From Hermatobates lingyangjiaoensis (lineage: Eukaryota > Arthropoda > Insecta > Hemiptera > Hermatobatidae): DNA of 64,000 bases. A program made the translations under genes and the position numbers. Shown here in pieces: positions 24,001-36,387 of this stretch (positions within the stretch are counted from its first letter, which is position 1; each line of letters starts with the position of its first letter). A model generated the notes under the pieces. The model searched no databases, was not told where the DNA came from, and saw only the letters and a list, made by a program, of their open reading frames with translations. The stretch spans positions 7,193,501 to 7,257,500 of the forward strand of contig JAPFBL010001928.1 in assembly GCA_026182355.1 (NCBI GenBank), given 5' to 3'.

Positions 24001-27000
24001 AGCATACACTGAGCTGTCAGTAGTCTGGTTGCTTAAGGGTCACTGACTTACTAATACGATCAACTCTGAAACTAACACAGCTGTCAGTAGTCTGACAGAC
24101 TAAGGGTCACTGATCTACGAATACGATCAACTCTGAAGCATACACTGAGCTGTCAGTAGTCTGGCTGCTTAAGGGTCACTGACCTACTAATACGATCAAC
24201 TCTGAAACTAACACAGCTGTCAGTAGTCTGACAGATTAAGGGTCACTGATTTACGAATACGATCAATTCTGAAGCATACACTGAGCTGTCAGTAGTCTGG
24301 TTGCTTAAGGGTCACTGACTACTAATACGATCAACTCTGAAACTAACACAGCTGTCAGTAGTCTGACAGACTAAGGGTCACTGATCTACGAATACGATCA
24401 ACTCTGAAGCATACACTGAGCTGTCAGTAGTCTGACAGACTAAGGGTCACTGATCTACGAATACGATCAACTTCTGAAGCTATACACTGAGCTGTCAGTA
24501 GTCTGGCTGCTTAAGGGTCACTGACCTACTAATACGATCAACTCTGAAACTAACACAGCTGTCAGTAGTCTGACAGACTAAGGGTCACTGATCTTACGAA
24601 TACGATCAACTCTGAAACTATACACTGAGCTGTCAGTAGTCTGGTTGACTTAAGGGTCACTGATCTACGAATACGATCAACTCTGAAAGTAACACAGCTG
24701 TCAGTAGTCTGACAGACTAAGGGTCACTGATCTTACGAATACGATCAACTCTGAAGCATACACTGAGCTGTCAGTAGTCTGGTTGCTTAAGGGTCACTGA
24801 CTTACTAATACGATCAACTCTGAAACTAACACAGCTGTCAGTAGTCTGACAGACTAAGGGTCACTGATTTACGAATACGATCAACTTGAAGCATACACTG
24901 AGCTGTCAGTAGTCTGGTTGCTTAAGGGTCACTGACTTACTAATACGATCAACTCTGAAACTAACACAGCTGTCAGTAGTCTGACAGACTAAGGGTCACT
25001 GATTTACGAATACGATCAACTCTGAAGCATACACTGAGCTGTCAGTAGTCTGGTTGCTTAAGGGTCACTGACTTACTAATACGATCAACTCTGAAAGTAA
25101 CACAGCTGTCAGTAGTCTGACAGACTAAGGGTCACTGATTTACGAATACGATCAACTCTGAAGCATACACTGAGCTGTCAGTAGTCTGGTTGCTTAAGGG
25201 TCACTGACTTACTAATACGATCAACTCTGAAACTAACACAGCTGTCAGTAGTCTGACAGACTAAGGGTCACTGATTTACGAATACGATCAACTCTGAAGC
25301 ATACACTGAGCTGTCAGTAGTCTGGTTGCTTAAGGGTCACTGACCTACTAATACGATCAACTCTGAAACTAACACAGTCTGTCAGGTAGTCATGACAGAA
25401 CTAAAGGGTCACTAGGATTCTACGAATACGATCAACTCTTGAAGCATACACTGAGCTGTCAGTAGTCTGGTTGCTTAAGGGTCACTGACCTACTAATACG
25501 ATCAACTCTGAAACTAACACAGCTGTCAGTAGTCTGACAGACTAAGGGTCACTGATTTACGAATACGATCAATCTCTGAAGCATACACTGAGCTGTCAGT
25601 AGTCTAGGTTGCTCATTAAGGAGTCACTGAGGCCTACTAATACGATCAACTCTGAAAGTAACACAGCTGTCAGTAGTCTGACAGACTAAGGGTCACTGAT
25701 TCTACGAATACGATCAACTCTGAAGCATACACTGAGCTGTCAGTAGTCTGGTTGCTTAAGGGTCACTGACTTACTAATACGATCAACTCTGAAAGTAACA
25801 CAGCTGTCAGTAGTCTGACAGACTAAGGGTCACTGATTTACGAATACGATCAACTCTGAAGCATACACTGAGCTGTCAGTAGTCTGGTTGCTTAAGGGTC
25901 ACTGACTTACTAATACGATCAACTCTGAAAGTAACACAGCTGTCAGTAGTCTGACAGACTAAGGGTCACTGATCTACGAATACGATCAACTCTGAAGCAT
26001 ACACTGAGCTGTCAGTAGTCTGGTTGCTTAAGGGTCACTGACTACTAATACGATCAACTCTGAAAGTAACACAGCTGTCAGTAGTCTGACAGACTAAGGG
26101 TCACTGATTTACGAATACGATCAACTCTGAAGCATACACTGAGCTGTCAGTAGTCTGGTTGCTTAAGGGTCACTGACTTACTAATACGATCAACTCTGAA
26201 AGTAACACAGCTGTCAGTAGTCTGACAGACTAAGGGTCACTGATTCTACGAATACGATCAACTCTGAAGCATACACTGAGCTGTCAGTAGTCTGGTTGAC
26301 TTAAGGGTCACTGATCTACGAATACGATCAACTCTGAAACTAACACTGAGCTGTCAGTAGTCTGACAGACTTAAGGGTCACTGACCTTACGAATACGATC
26401 AACTCTGAAACTATACACTGAGCTGTCAGTAGTCTGGTTGACTTAAGGGTCACTGACCTACGAATACGATCAACTCTGAAGACTAACACAGCTGTCAGTA
26501 GTCTGACAGACTAAGGGTCACTGATCTACGAATACGATCAACTCTGAAGCATAACACTGAGCTGTCAGTAGTCTGACAGACTAAGGGTCACTGATCTACG
26601 AATACGATCAACTCTGAAGCATACACTGAGCTGTCAGTAGTCTGGTTGCTTAAGGGTCACTGACCTACTAATACGATCAACTCTGAAACTAACACAGCTG
26701 TCAGTAGTCTGACAGACTAAGGGTCACTGATTTACGAATACGATCAACTCTGAAGCATACACTGAGCTGTCAGTAGTCTGGTTGCTTAAGGGTCACTGAC
26801 TCTACTAATACGATCAACTCTGAAAGTAACACAGCTGTCAGTAGTCTGACAGACTAAGGGTCACTGATTTACGAATACGATCAACTCTGAAGCATACACT
26901 GAGCTGTCAGTAGTCTGGTTGCTTAAGGGTCACTGACTTACTAATACGATCAACTCTGAAACTAACACAGCTGTCAGTAGTCTGACAGACTAAGGGTCAC

Positions 27001-30000
27001 TGATTTACGAATACGATCAACTCTGAAGCATACACTGAGCTGTCAGTAGTCTGGTTGCTTAAGGGTCACTGACCTTACTAATACGATCAACTCTGAAACT
27101 AACACAGCTGTCAGTAGTCTGACAGACTAAGGGTCACTGATTTACGAATACGATCAACTCTGAAGCATACACTGAGCTGTCAGTAGTCTGGTTGCTTAAG
27201 GGTCACTGACCTACTAATACGATCAACTCTGAAACTAACACAGCTGTCAGTAGTCTGACAGACTAAGGGTCACTGATCTACGAATACGATCAACTCTGAA
27301 ACTAACACAGCTGTCAGTATCTGACAGACTAAGGGTCACTGATCTACGAATACGATCAATCTGAAGCATACACTGAGCTGTCAGTAGTCTGGTTGCTTAA
27401 GGGTCACTGACCTTACTAATACGATCAACTCTGAAACTAACACAGCTGTCAGTAGTCTGACAGACTAAGGGTCACTGATTTACGAATACGATCAACTCTG
27501 AAGCATACACTGAGCTGTCAGTAGTCTGGTTGCTTAAGGGTCACTGACTACTAATACGATCAACTCTGAAACTAACACAGCTGTCAGTAGTCTGACAGAC
27601 TAAGGGTCACTGATTTACGAATACGATCAACTCTGAAGCATACACTGAGCTGTCAGTAGTCTGGTTGCTTAAGGGTCACTGACTTACTAATACGATCAAC
27701 TCTGAAACTAACACAGCTGTCAGTAGTCTGACAGACTAAGGGTCACTGATTTACGAATACGATCAACTCTGAAGCATACACTGAGCTGTCAGTAGTCTGG
27801 TTGCTTAAGGGTCACTGACTTACTAATACTGATCAACTCTGAAACTAACACAGCTGTCAGTAGTCTGACAGACTAAGGGTCACTGATTTACGAATACGAT
27901 CAACTCTGAAGCATACACTGAGCTGTCAGTAGTCTGGTTGCTTAAGGGTCACTGACTTACTAATACGATCAACTCTGAAAGTAACACAGCTGTCAGTAGT
28001 CTGACAGACTAAGGGTCACTGATTCTACGAATACGATCAACTCTGAAGCATACACTGAGCTGTCAGTAGTCTGGTTGCTTAAGGGTCACTGACTACTAAT
28101 ACGATCAACTCTGAAATAACACAGCTGTCAGTAGTCTGACAGACTAAGGGTCACTGATTTACGAATACGATCAACTCTGAAGCATACACTGAGCTGTCAG
28201 TAGTCTGGTTGCTTAAGGGTCACTGACCTACTAATACGATCAACTCTGAAACTAACACAGCTGTCAGTAGTCTGACAGACTAAGGGTCACTGATTCTACG
28301 AATACGATCAACTCTGAAGCATACACTGAGCTGTCAGTAGTCTGGTTGCTTAAGGGTCACTGACTACTAATACGATCAACTCTGAAACTAACACAGCTGT
28401 CAGTAGTCTGACAGACTAAGGGTCACTGATCTTACGAATACGATCAACTCTGAAACTATACACTGAGCTGTCAGTAGTCTGGTTGACTTAAGGGTCACTG
28501 ATCTTACGAATACGATCAACTCTGAAACTAACACTAGCTGTCAGTAGTCTGACAGACTAAGGGTCACTGATCTACGAATACGATCAACTCTGAAACTAAC
28601 ACAGCTGTCAGTAGTCTGACAGACTAAGGGTCACTGATCTACGAATACGATCAACTTCTGAAGCATACACTGAGCTGTCAGTAGTCTGGTTGCTTAAGGG
28701 TCACTGACCTACTAATACGATCAACTCTGAAACTAACACAGCTGTCAGTAGTCTGACAGACTAAGGGTCACTGATCTACGAATACGATCAACTCTGAAAC
28801 ATAACACTGAGCTGTCAGTAGTCTGGTTGACTTAAGGGTCACTGACTCTACGAATACGATCAACTCTGAAATAACACAGCTGTCAGTAGTCTGACAGACT
28901 AAGGGTCACTGATCTTACGAATACGATCAACTCTGAAGCATACACTGAGCTGTCAGTAGTCTGGTTGCTTAAGGGTCACTGACCTACTAATACGATCAAC
29001 TCTGAAACTAACACAGCTGTCAGTAGTCTGACAGACTAAGGGTCACTGATTTACGAATACGATCAACTCTGAAGCATACACTGAGCTGTCAGTAGTCTGG
29101 TTGCTTAAGGGTCACTGACTTACTAATACGATCAACTCTGAAAGTAACACAGCTGTCAGTAGTCTGACAGACTAAGGGTCACTGATTTACGAATACGATC
29201 AACTCTGAAGCATACACTGAGCTGTCAGTAGTCTGGTTGCTTAAGGGTCACTGACTTACTAATACGATCAACTCTGAAATAACACAGCTCTGTTGCAGTA
29301 GGTCTGACTAGAACTAAGAAGGTCATCTGATAGGTCTTACGAATACGATCAACTATGAAGCATACACTGAGCTGTCAGTAGTCTGGTTGCTTAAGGGTCA
29401 CTGACCTACTAATACGATCAACTCTGAAACTAACACAGCTGTCAGTAGTCTGACAGACTCAGGGTCACTCATTTACGAATACGATCAACTCTGAAGCATA
29501 CACTGAGCTGTCAGTAGTCTGGTTGCTTAAGGTTCACTGACCTACTAATACGATCAACTCTGAAACTAACACAGCTATCAGTAGTCTGACAGACTAAGGG
29601 TCACTGATCTACGAATACGATCAACTCTGAAACTACACAGCTGTCAGTATCTGACAGACTAAGGGTCACTGATCTACGAATACGATCAATTTGAAGCATA
29701 CACTGAGCTGTCAGTAGTCTGGTTGCTTAAGGGCCTGACCTACTAATACGATCAACTCTGAAACTAACACAGCTGTCAGTAGTCTGACAGACTAAGGGTC
29801 ACTGATTTACGAATACGATCAATCTGAAGCATACACTGAGCTGTCAGTAGTCTGGTTGCTTAAGGGTCACTGACCTACTAATACGATCAACTCTGAAACT
29901 AACACAGCTGTCAGTAGTCTGACAGAATAAGGGTCACTGATTTACGAATACGATCAATTCTGAAGCATACACTGAGCTGTCAGTAGTCTGGTTGCTTAAG

Positions 30001-31450
30001 GGTCACTGACCTACTAATACGATCAACTCTGAAACTAACACAGCTGTCAGTAGTCTGACAGACTAAGGGTCACTGATTTACGAATACGATCAACTCTGAA
30101 GCATACACTGAGCTGTCAGTAGTCTGGTTGCTTAAGGGTCACTGACTTACTAATACGATCAACTCTGAAAGTAACACAGCTGTCAGTAGTCTGACAGACT
30201 AAGGGTCACTGATTTACGAATACGATCAACTCTGAAGCATACACTGAGCTGTCAGTAGTCTGGTTGCTTAAGGGTCACTGACTTACTAATACGATCAACT
30301 CTGAAAGTAACACTAGCTGTCAGTAGTCTGACAGACTAAGGGTCACTGATCTACGAATACGATCAACTCTGAAGCATACACTGAGCTGTCAGTAGTCTGG
30401 TTGCTTAAGGGTCACTGACCTACTAATACGATCAACTCTGAAACTAACACAGCTGTCAGTAGTCTGACAGACTAAGGGTCACTGATTTACGAATACGATC
30501 AATTCTGAAGCATACACTGAGCTGTCAGTAGTCTGGTTGCTTAAGGGTCACTGACTTACTAATACGATCAACTCTGAAAGTAACACAGCTGTCAGTAGTC
30601 TGACAGACTAAGGGTCACTGATTTACGAATACGATCAACTCTGAAGCATACACTGAGCTGTCAGTAGTCTGGTTGCTTAAGGGTCACTGACTTACTAATA
30701 CGATCAACTCTGAAAGTAACACAGCTGTCAGTAGTCTGACAGACTAAGGGTCACTGTTCTACGAATACGATCAACTCTGAAGCATACACTGAGCTGTCAG
30801 TAGTCTGGTTGCTTAAGGGTCACTGACCTACTAATACGATCAACTCTGAAACTAACACAGCTGTCAGTAGTCTGACAGACTAAGGGTCACTCATTTACGA
30901 ATACGATCAACTCTGAAGCATACACTGAGCTGTCAGTAGTCTGGTTGCTTAAGGTTCACTGACCTACTAATACGATCAACTCTGAAACTAACACAGCTAT
31001 CAGTAGTCTGACAGACTAAGGGTCACTGATCTACGAATACGATCAACTCTGAAACTAACACAGCTGTCAGTATTCTGACAGACTAAGGGTCACTGATCTA
31101 CGAATACGATCAATTTTGAAGCATACACTGAGCTGTCAGTAGTCTGGTTGCTTAAGGGTCACTGACCTACTAATACGATCAACTCTGAAACTAACACAGC
31201 TGTCAGTAGTCTGACAGACTAAGGGTCACTGATCTACGAATACGATCAACTCTGAAACTAACACAGCTGTCAGTAGTCTGTCAGACTAAGGGTCACTGAT
31301 CTACGAATACGATCAACTCTGAAGCATACACTGAGCTGTCAGTAGTCTGACAGACTAAGGGTCACTGATCTACGAATACGATCAACTCTGAAGCATACAC
31401 TGTGCTGTTAGTAGCCTGGTAAGCTGAAGGGACGTTAGTTAGTTAGTCTT
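15050..31450. repeat. Intronic satellite array, 136-bp dimers of 67- and 69-bp monomers
   Basis: Monomer A (67 bp) contains CTGACCTACTAATACGATCA, ACACAGCTGTCAG and CTGACAGACTAAGGGTCA. Monomer B (69 bp) contains CTGATTTACGAATACGATCA, CACTGAGCTGTCAG and CTGGTTGCTTAAGGGTCA. They mostly alternate: the GATTTACGAA mark recurs 136 bp apart (16941, 17077). By length there are roughly 240 monomers. Hybrid monomers (B start with A end) occur in blocks that recur, giving higher-order structure. Both edges fade into degenerate monomers sharing CTTCTGAGCACGATCAACA. Stops in every frame explain the absence of open frames. Confidence 0.97.
16910..16927. repeat. Example of the A-monomer hairpin
   Basis: CTGTCAG, loop TAGT, CTGACAG: a perfect 7-bp stem. 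In B monomers the second arm is CTGGTTG, so the stem is lost. The difference holds across the array. Confidence 0.85.
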
Positions 31451-32350
31451 CTGAGCACGATCAACAACGATGTGCACCCTGACCTGTGGATAGACTGGTT
31501 TACCATTGGGGAGGTACAGTCGTAGCACGAACTGCACTAACCTCATGCTTCCTGCGCCCCATAAGCCTTATACATGGCCTTGTGCTCTTATTAATAAAAA
31601 AAACTATTGCTTACGGCACAGATGATTGTGAAGCTATTCATGAAACCTTCAAACATCAACAGCCACTCGTTCTTTTATTCCTTATCAAAATAAAATATAA
31701 CATTATGTTGTTATCTGTGTTGTTTCCCTCAAAGTCAAAAAAATAACTGTATAAAAAATAATCTTTTTATAGTTGAAAAACATTATGAAACCATTCATTA
31801 AAATGCCAAATCTTTGAATAATAATTTGAACCAAGAATGTATAAATTATTTATAAGAGGAATAATGACAAGTAATTGACTACAAAGAGTCATTGTTACAC
31901 CTCTCACACAATTTCTGTTTTCAATTGAGTTGTTTTTACTTTGCAATAATTGATAAGTTCAAATTATCAAGAGTTTTACCTGTTGGAAAAGACAGTATAA
32001 TACTAAAAAGGTGGCATTCAACTTAGAGTAATTTCCCTTCCTTGTTGCCGGATTTCCATAAAAACTTCGAAAATTTTACCTTAGAGTCAAGACAGATAGA
32101 TTTATTAAACTTTTTTTTTTTTAAATGTTGTAATAATTTTAACGAGTTATTTTGAAATGTAAAAAATAAAAAATATTTGACACTAAGGTAGCAAATATTA
32201 TGTAACTGTATGAGTTTTAGGCATTGTGTGTATTTGTTCTTTGGACACGACATTACTTCCTTCTTTAGTGTCTATTTGTATATATATAAATAGGCATCAA
32301 ATCTTCTTCAATACAAATATTATTGAAAAGAAGAGAGGCTTCTTGCATGT
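31450..32350. other. Post-satellite intronic DNA
   Basis: The first 50 bases are a decayed monomer. After that the DNA is AT-rich. The 86-codon frame at 31486-31746 starts inside the decayed monomer and has no recognisable domain. Confidence 0.4.
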
Positions 32351-32352
32351 AC

Positions 32353-33050
32353 TTTTCCTTTTAAATAAGTGTTCCTTTTTCCTAAACTGATAGAGTAACT
32401 CTCCCAAGGACATATTTAACACTTCAAAATCCAAAAAAACATTTACTTATATCAATCAAGCTTTCGACCTGGCTGGCCATCTTCAGGATTATAAAGTAAA
32501 TATAGTAAGAAGAATTAAATAAAATATAAAGAAAAGAATGTAAGTAAGAATGCTGGTGAATGGAACTGCTGTCCTTATTACTAATAACAATCTCCTTCAT
32601 ATTTGCAAATATTGAAAGCATTGTTTATTAAAGAAAAATTCCTTTCACTAAATTGTCAAATAAATGATATTTGTTATTCCTAGTTCAAGAAATGTTAATC
32701 CTAGATTTAAATTTAAAAAAAATGATACTGTTAGTTGAACTACTGAGCGCTAGTGGCGCTAGTGAGTTGTAATCCTATCTTATTTCGCCTGTTATCAATG
32801 CGCGTGGTTTTAATCCTGTTTTCAATATTTTCATTATCTTCTTAATATTTTATTGTATTTTATTCTTCTTATTATATTTACTTTAGAATCCTAAAGATTC
32901 CCAGTGAGGTTGAAAGCTTGATTTAGATTAGTAAATGTGTTTTTAGATTTTGAAGTGTTGAATATGTCCTGGGTGAGTGAGTTACTCTATCAGTTAACAG
33001 TGCAACATCGTAAAGTGTTTAGGAAAAAGGAGCACTTATTTAAAAGGATC
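32353..33050. mobile_element. F5 element with long terminal inverted repeats
   Basis: The left arm (32353-32545) and right arm (about 32840-33050) are complementary over some 190 bp with substitutions. The ends read TTCCTTTTAAATAAGTG and its near-complement. The left arm holds, on the minus strand, CTGAAGA (32486-32480), GGCC/GGTC hairpin, GAA, palindrome AGCT and GATTG, which pairs with TAATC before CTGAAGA. The right arm holds a mutated plus-sense version at about 32887-32930. The middle is non-coding. Confidence 0.75.
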
Positions 33051-33261
33051 GTTAATGCAGAAGTTGTTCTGATTTTCAATAAGGTACATATTTATAGTAT
33101 AATTATGGTTTGATAATGTATAGTGATGTATAGGCAATGGGTACATTAAACTTTTAGACAAATACTCGTAATGAGTTTTCCCTTAACATATACACAGTTA
33201 TTTATTTACGTTGTAAGTATATATCATGTGGAAAAGAATATTTTTTTTCTGTTTTTCACAG

Positions 33262-33465
33262 GTTTACTCGTTAAGTGGTCCTATGAATCCACTTGTTGAT
33301 TATGCCCGCCGCCATGTGGGTGTCCTTAGAAAAGGTTTTCAACACTCCACAAATGCCTCTATCCGACAAGTCCTAATCACGTTTTGCAAACACTTAGTTC
33401 TTAGTAAGGATATTATCCCTTCTATTTTTTCGTTCTTGTTGCAAGCATGGGGAACAGAGTTGTAG
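33262..33465 (+). other. Unassigned exon-like island (possible pseudo-exon)
   Basis: A strong acceptor (long T run then TTTTTCACAG at 33252-33261) precedes an open frame starting VYSLSGPMNPLVDYARRHVG with more balanced base use than its flanks. A GTAAGG that could act as donor lies near 33410; otherwise the frame stops at 33465. It cannot join exon 1: with that phase-2 donor a TAA appears after three codons. It may be a decayed gene or transposon fragment, or an exon of another transcript. I do not recognise the peptide. Confidence 0.3.
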
Positions 33466-34023
33466 TACTCTCTATACCAAAACGGATGTTAAATTCAACC
33501 AACTCTCCTGATTATTGCAAACACTTTAAATATCGTATTAAATTTAGTCTTAATTTGAATTTACATCATAAAAATGTAGGTAATTTTTTAATGTTAGCAA
33601 CTGGAATATTACACTTGAAAGGATAACTAACTATACATTTAGACCTGCAGTAACTATCATTACATTATCATTTATATAGGCTGGTTAAAATAAAGGAATC
33701 ATTTAATTGATTGTCAATGCGTTTTTATCTTAGAATATAATACAGACACAGAATGGCTGTATTGAAATAAATCAATTAAATTGTTAATGAGATGATATGT
33801 ATACTTTTATTAAAGCTGAATGTAACAAAACTCCATTTTTTTATAAATTCAAGTTGAAAAGGTTAAATAAAAAATAAATTAAGTGAAAAAATTAAAGACT
33901 GTAAAAGAAAATTTGTTTTTTATTTGTGTAAAGAATGATTTCTAGTTATTATTTCTGATTATCTCTGAATTAGTTTTGTTGAATACTTGTGGTGCAGTGG
34001 TTTGAAGGAAGGTTATGTTTCAG

Positions 34024-35140
34024 GTTACCTTCAATCGGTACTCTCAGCGCAGGTGTGCAGCGATCGCCTAGCTCTGCTTTGCCGTCGATAGGTCAACTCA
34101 AGCAGGGTCTTCACGACTTGAACTTAGCTAACAGATATGGTAAGTTTCTGGTGGGTGAGCATCAAGCTAGTGCCGCTCTCTACAGCAGCAGGAGTCAGTT
34201 TCAGCAACAGCAACAACAGCAGCAGCAACAACAACAACAACAGCACTATCACCATGTTCCTGCCACCCTCCAGCATGCTCCATCGAATCACCAACACACA
34301 CCAGCGAATCACATGGACCAGTCATCTCATCGCAGCTCCGTCCCGTCCCAGCAATTCCAATCCTCGTCAATGCAGCCCCAGCCTTCCCCAAACCCTCAAG
34401 AACAAAAACTTCTGGAACAAAGGGTTCTCGATCAGAGAATACAAGAACAAAGGATAAAAGAGTTGCAGGCTTCCCACCAAATGCAGCAAGCGGTAACAAA
34501 CTCAAGACTTCATAGTGGAGCGAGTGGGGTTGCTCAAAGGTCGCATCATCACCAGGTGGCCGTAGCGGCCCATTACAACTCTCAGAGGTTAGCAGCAGCG
34601 CAGCGACATCAACAACAGCAGCAACAGGAGCACTTACCCACCACCATGCCTCAACAAGTGGCCGTTAACCACCAACAATCTGTGCACCACATGCATAAGC
34701 TACATGGGCAGTCCATGGCGAGCCACTACCCACCTGGGATACCCCACGGTCCTGACCAAGCAGCCAGGCTGCCGTCCCCTGTCCAACACCACCAAGTCCA
34801 CCAGCACTCCGTGTACATGCCTAACCACCAGGGGCTACCCAATCAACTGCCTCGCTCTGAACACCAGCCGATGAGCTCCTCACCCTCCTCTCATGCCAGT
34901 CATCGAACCATTCCACAGCAGCCGTCTTACCATCAGTCAGCGATACGGAATCATTCTTCTCTTCAGCAACAGATTGCTACTCATCAAATGCTGTCAGCTG
35001 CAGGTGCTGCTGTGAGCGGCTCTAACCACCAAATGCTTCTGCAGCAGTCTCGGTCTTCTTCCTCCGGCAATGCGTCCTCTCAGATGCCCCATCACCACCA
35101 CCAACCCTCATTCCACTCTTCTCATCCTACCAATGCTCAG
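34024..35140 (+). CDS. Exon 2: Gln/His-rich, coiled-coil-like
   Basis: It encodes residues 70 (second part) to 442. It opens RLPSIGTLSAGVQ, with LPSIG recurring 20 residues later (SALPSIGQLKQGL). A run of about 15 Gln from mixed CAG/CAA codons follows, then His/Gln/Ser/Pro-rich sequence. Residues about 195-225 form a charged, Leu/Arg/Gln-spaced segment with coiled-coil potential. The acceptor is TTATGTTTCAG and the donor CTCAG followed by GTCAGA, phase 0. A GTAAGT at 34140 looks like a stronger donor, but using it would lose the Gln run. Histidine is unusually common, often in HH or HHH groups. This composition is typical of nuclear co-regulators but names no family. Confidence 0.88.
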
Positions 35141-35331
35141 GTCAGAAAACTGCCTCTTTATCAAATTATATTCATTAAAATTCTATATTGAGTAATTTGC
35201 TTGTAGTTTTACTAATGCTATTTGTTTACTTCTGTTCACAAAACTTCGATAAAGAATAGGAATTGTTTTAGAACTCATAGTATTTGATATTTATATTTGA
35301 TTTATTTTATAATATTAATTTCGTTATATAG
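35141..35331 (+). other. Intron 2 (191 bp)
   Basis: It starts GTCAGA and ends TTATATAG. It is AT-rich between two GC-richer exons. Both neighbouring exons meet in phase 0. Confidence 0.85.
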
Positions 35332-36387
35332 GCTCAAGGTTACCCTGGAGTGACCCCAAGAAGTGTAAACCACATGTCATCCGCTGGTATGCACCATCAT
35401 CAGCAACAGCTTCAACAGAGGCTGGCAAACCACCACGGGCAAAATCACCAGGGAGGAGGGAGTTTAAAAATGGGGACGGGCCTACCTTCGTCTCAGCCGT
35501 ACCATCACCATACCAGCAGCCACCACACGCCCTCCTCGTCCCATCAAAGTTCCTCTTCTAGCAGCCAGTCAATACCTTCCACTCCGGTGAACCAGGTCGT
35601 CAACCGTGTCATTTCAACTACGCCCGCCGCCCCCTACCCTGCAAGTCGGAGCTCCGCTCATCTAAACAGTTCTAACCCTGTGCACCATGTTGAACGATCC
35701 CGGAATGACTTTCCTATGGAGCCACAGCTAAATAACCATACCGCTCAAACAAATCACGTAGCTTATACAAATGAGTTCCACTCGCCTGGTCAGAAGAACC
35801 CTATGCCTGGGGCAAGTAGGAAAGAGTCACCTCTTGACCTGTCTGTTAAAACAGTGAGGCAGTCTGCAGACTCAACAGCTCTTGACGACCAAGAGTATTA
35901 CAAAAATAAGCACCTTCCTAGGGTTGACTTCATGCCAGACTTTCAGGCATTGACCAAGCGAAAGTTACCCTCTATTTCATCTATTATGAGGCCTTCCTCG
36001 TCTGAGAGTTGGAGGCAAAGTATAGATAAACAAATAGAGAATAAATTAAATTCGTACTTATCAGCCAAGGCTGTACAAGAAAAACCGGCTGATAAACGAG
36101 TTTTAAATATATTGAGAAGTAGTTTGGAAAATAGAGGTGAAATGCGAATGAAACCAGGTATGGGTGGCGGCGTGCCTACTGGGAGTCAGCAACACCACCA
36201 ACAGAATGCTGTACCCGTGGTCGACATCACGTTAGATGAAGTTGAAGAACAACAGCACAGGCAAAGCCTGCTGGAGTCTCAGAGAGTGGTGAACGGCAGT
36301 GCGGCAGGTCCTGGAGCTCCCGCCGAACTGGATGGACTTGCTGCCTTTCTGGCCTCTAGAATCAGAACGAAGGCCGAACTCAAGCAG
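35332..36387 (+). CDS. Exon 3: CtBP-type PLDLS motif and conserved-looking C-terminal part
   Basis: It encodes residues 443-794. The first half is His/Ser/Gln-rich. SPLDLSVK follows (PLDLS at residues 609-613), matching the PxDLS consensus by which repressors bind CtBP. The basic patch KRKLPS starts at residue 651. SESWRQSIDKQIENKLNSYL (from about residue 666) and the end LDGLAAFLASRIRTKAELKQ (775-794) read as helices and are compositionally normal, so they are probably the conserved parts. The donor is AAGCAG followed by GTAACA, phase 0. No zinc finger, SANT or homeodomain is visible. I infer a scaffold-like nuclear repressor or co-regulator. Confidence 0.9.

Larger units (their letters stand above)
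5220..34023 (+). other. Intron 1 (28.8 kb) carrying a satellite array
   Basis: It starts with GTAACC and ends with TTTCAG. The exon phases on either side agree (2 then 2). It contains the hAT MITE, F1-F5 elements, the repeat cluster at 10.4-12.4 kb and about 16.4 kb of satellite. I found no coding exon in it that fits the phase of the gene. Confidence 0.7.

Noticed and set aside
15050..31450. Regular repeats could suggest a CRISPR-like array
   Set aside because: The whole 67/69-bp unit is repeated with no unique spacers, and the context is a eukaryotic intron.
31486..31746. 86-codon open frame after the satellite
   Set aside because: It begins inside a decayed monomer, has no domain and ends in AT-rich noise.
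34140..34141. GTAAGT as an alternative donor inside exon 2
   Set aside because: Using it removes the Gln-rich frame that continues open for another 1000 bp; no nearby acceptor restores that frame.
34124..34505. Antisense and shifted frames opposite the Gln run
   Set aside because: They are poly-Leu, poly-Val and poly-Ala or Ser/Asn shadows of the CAG/CAA repeat.
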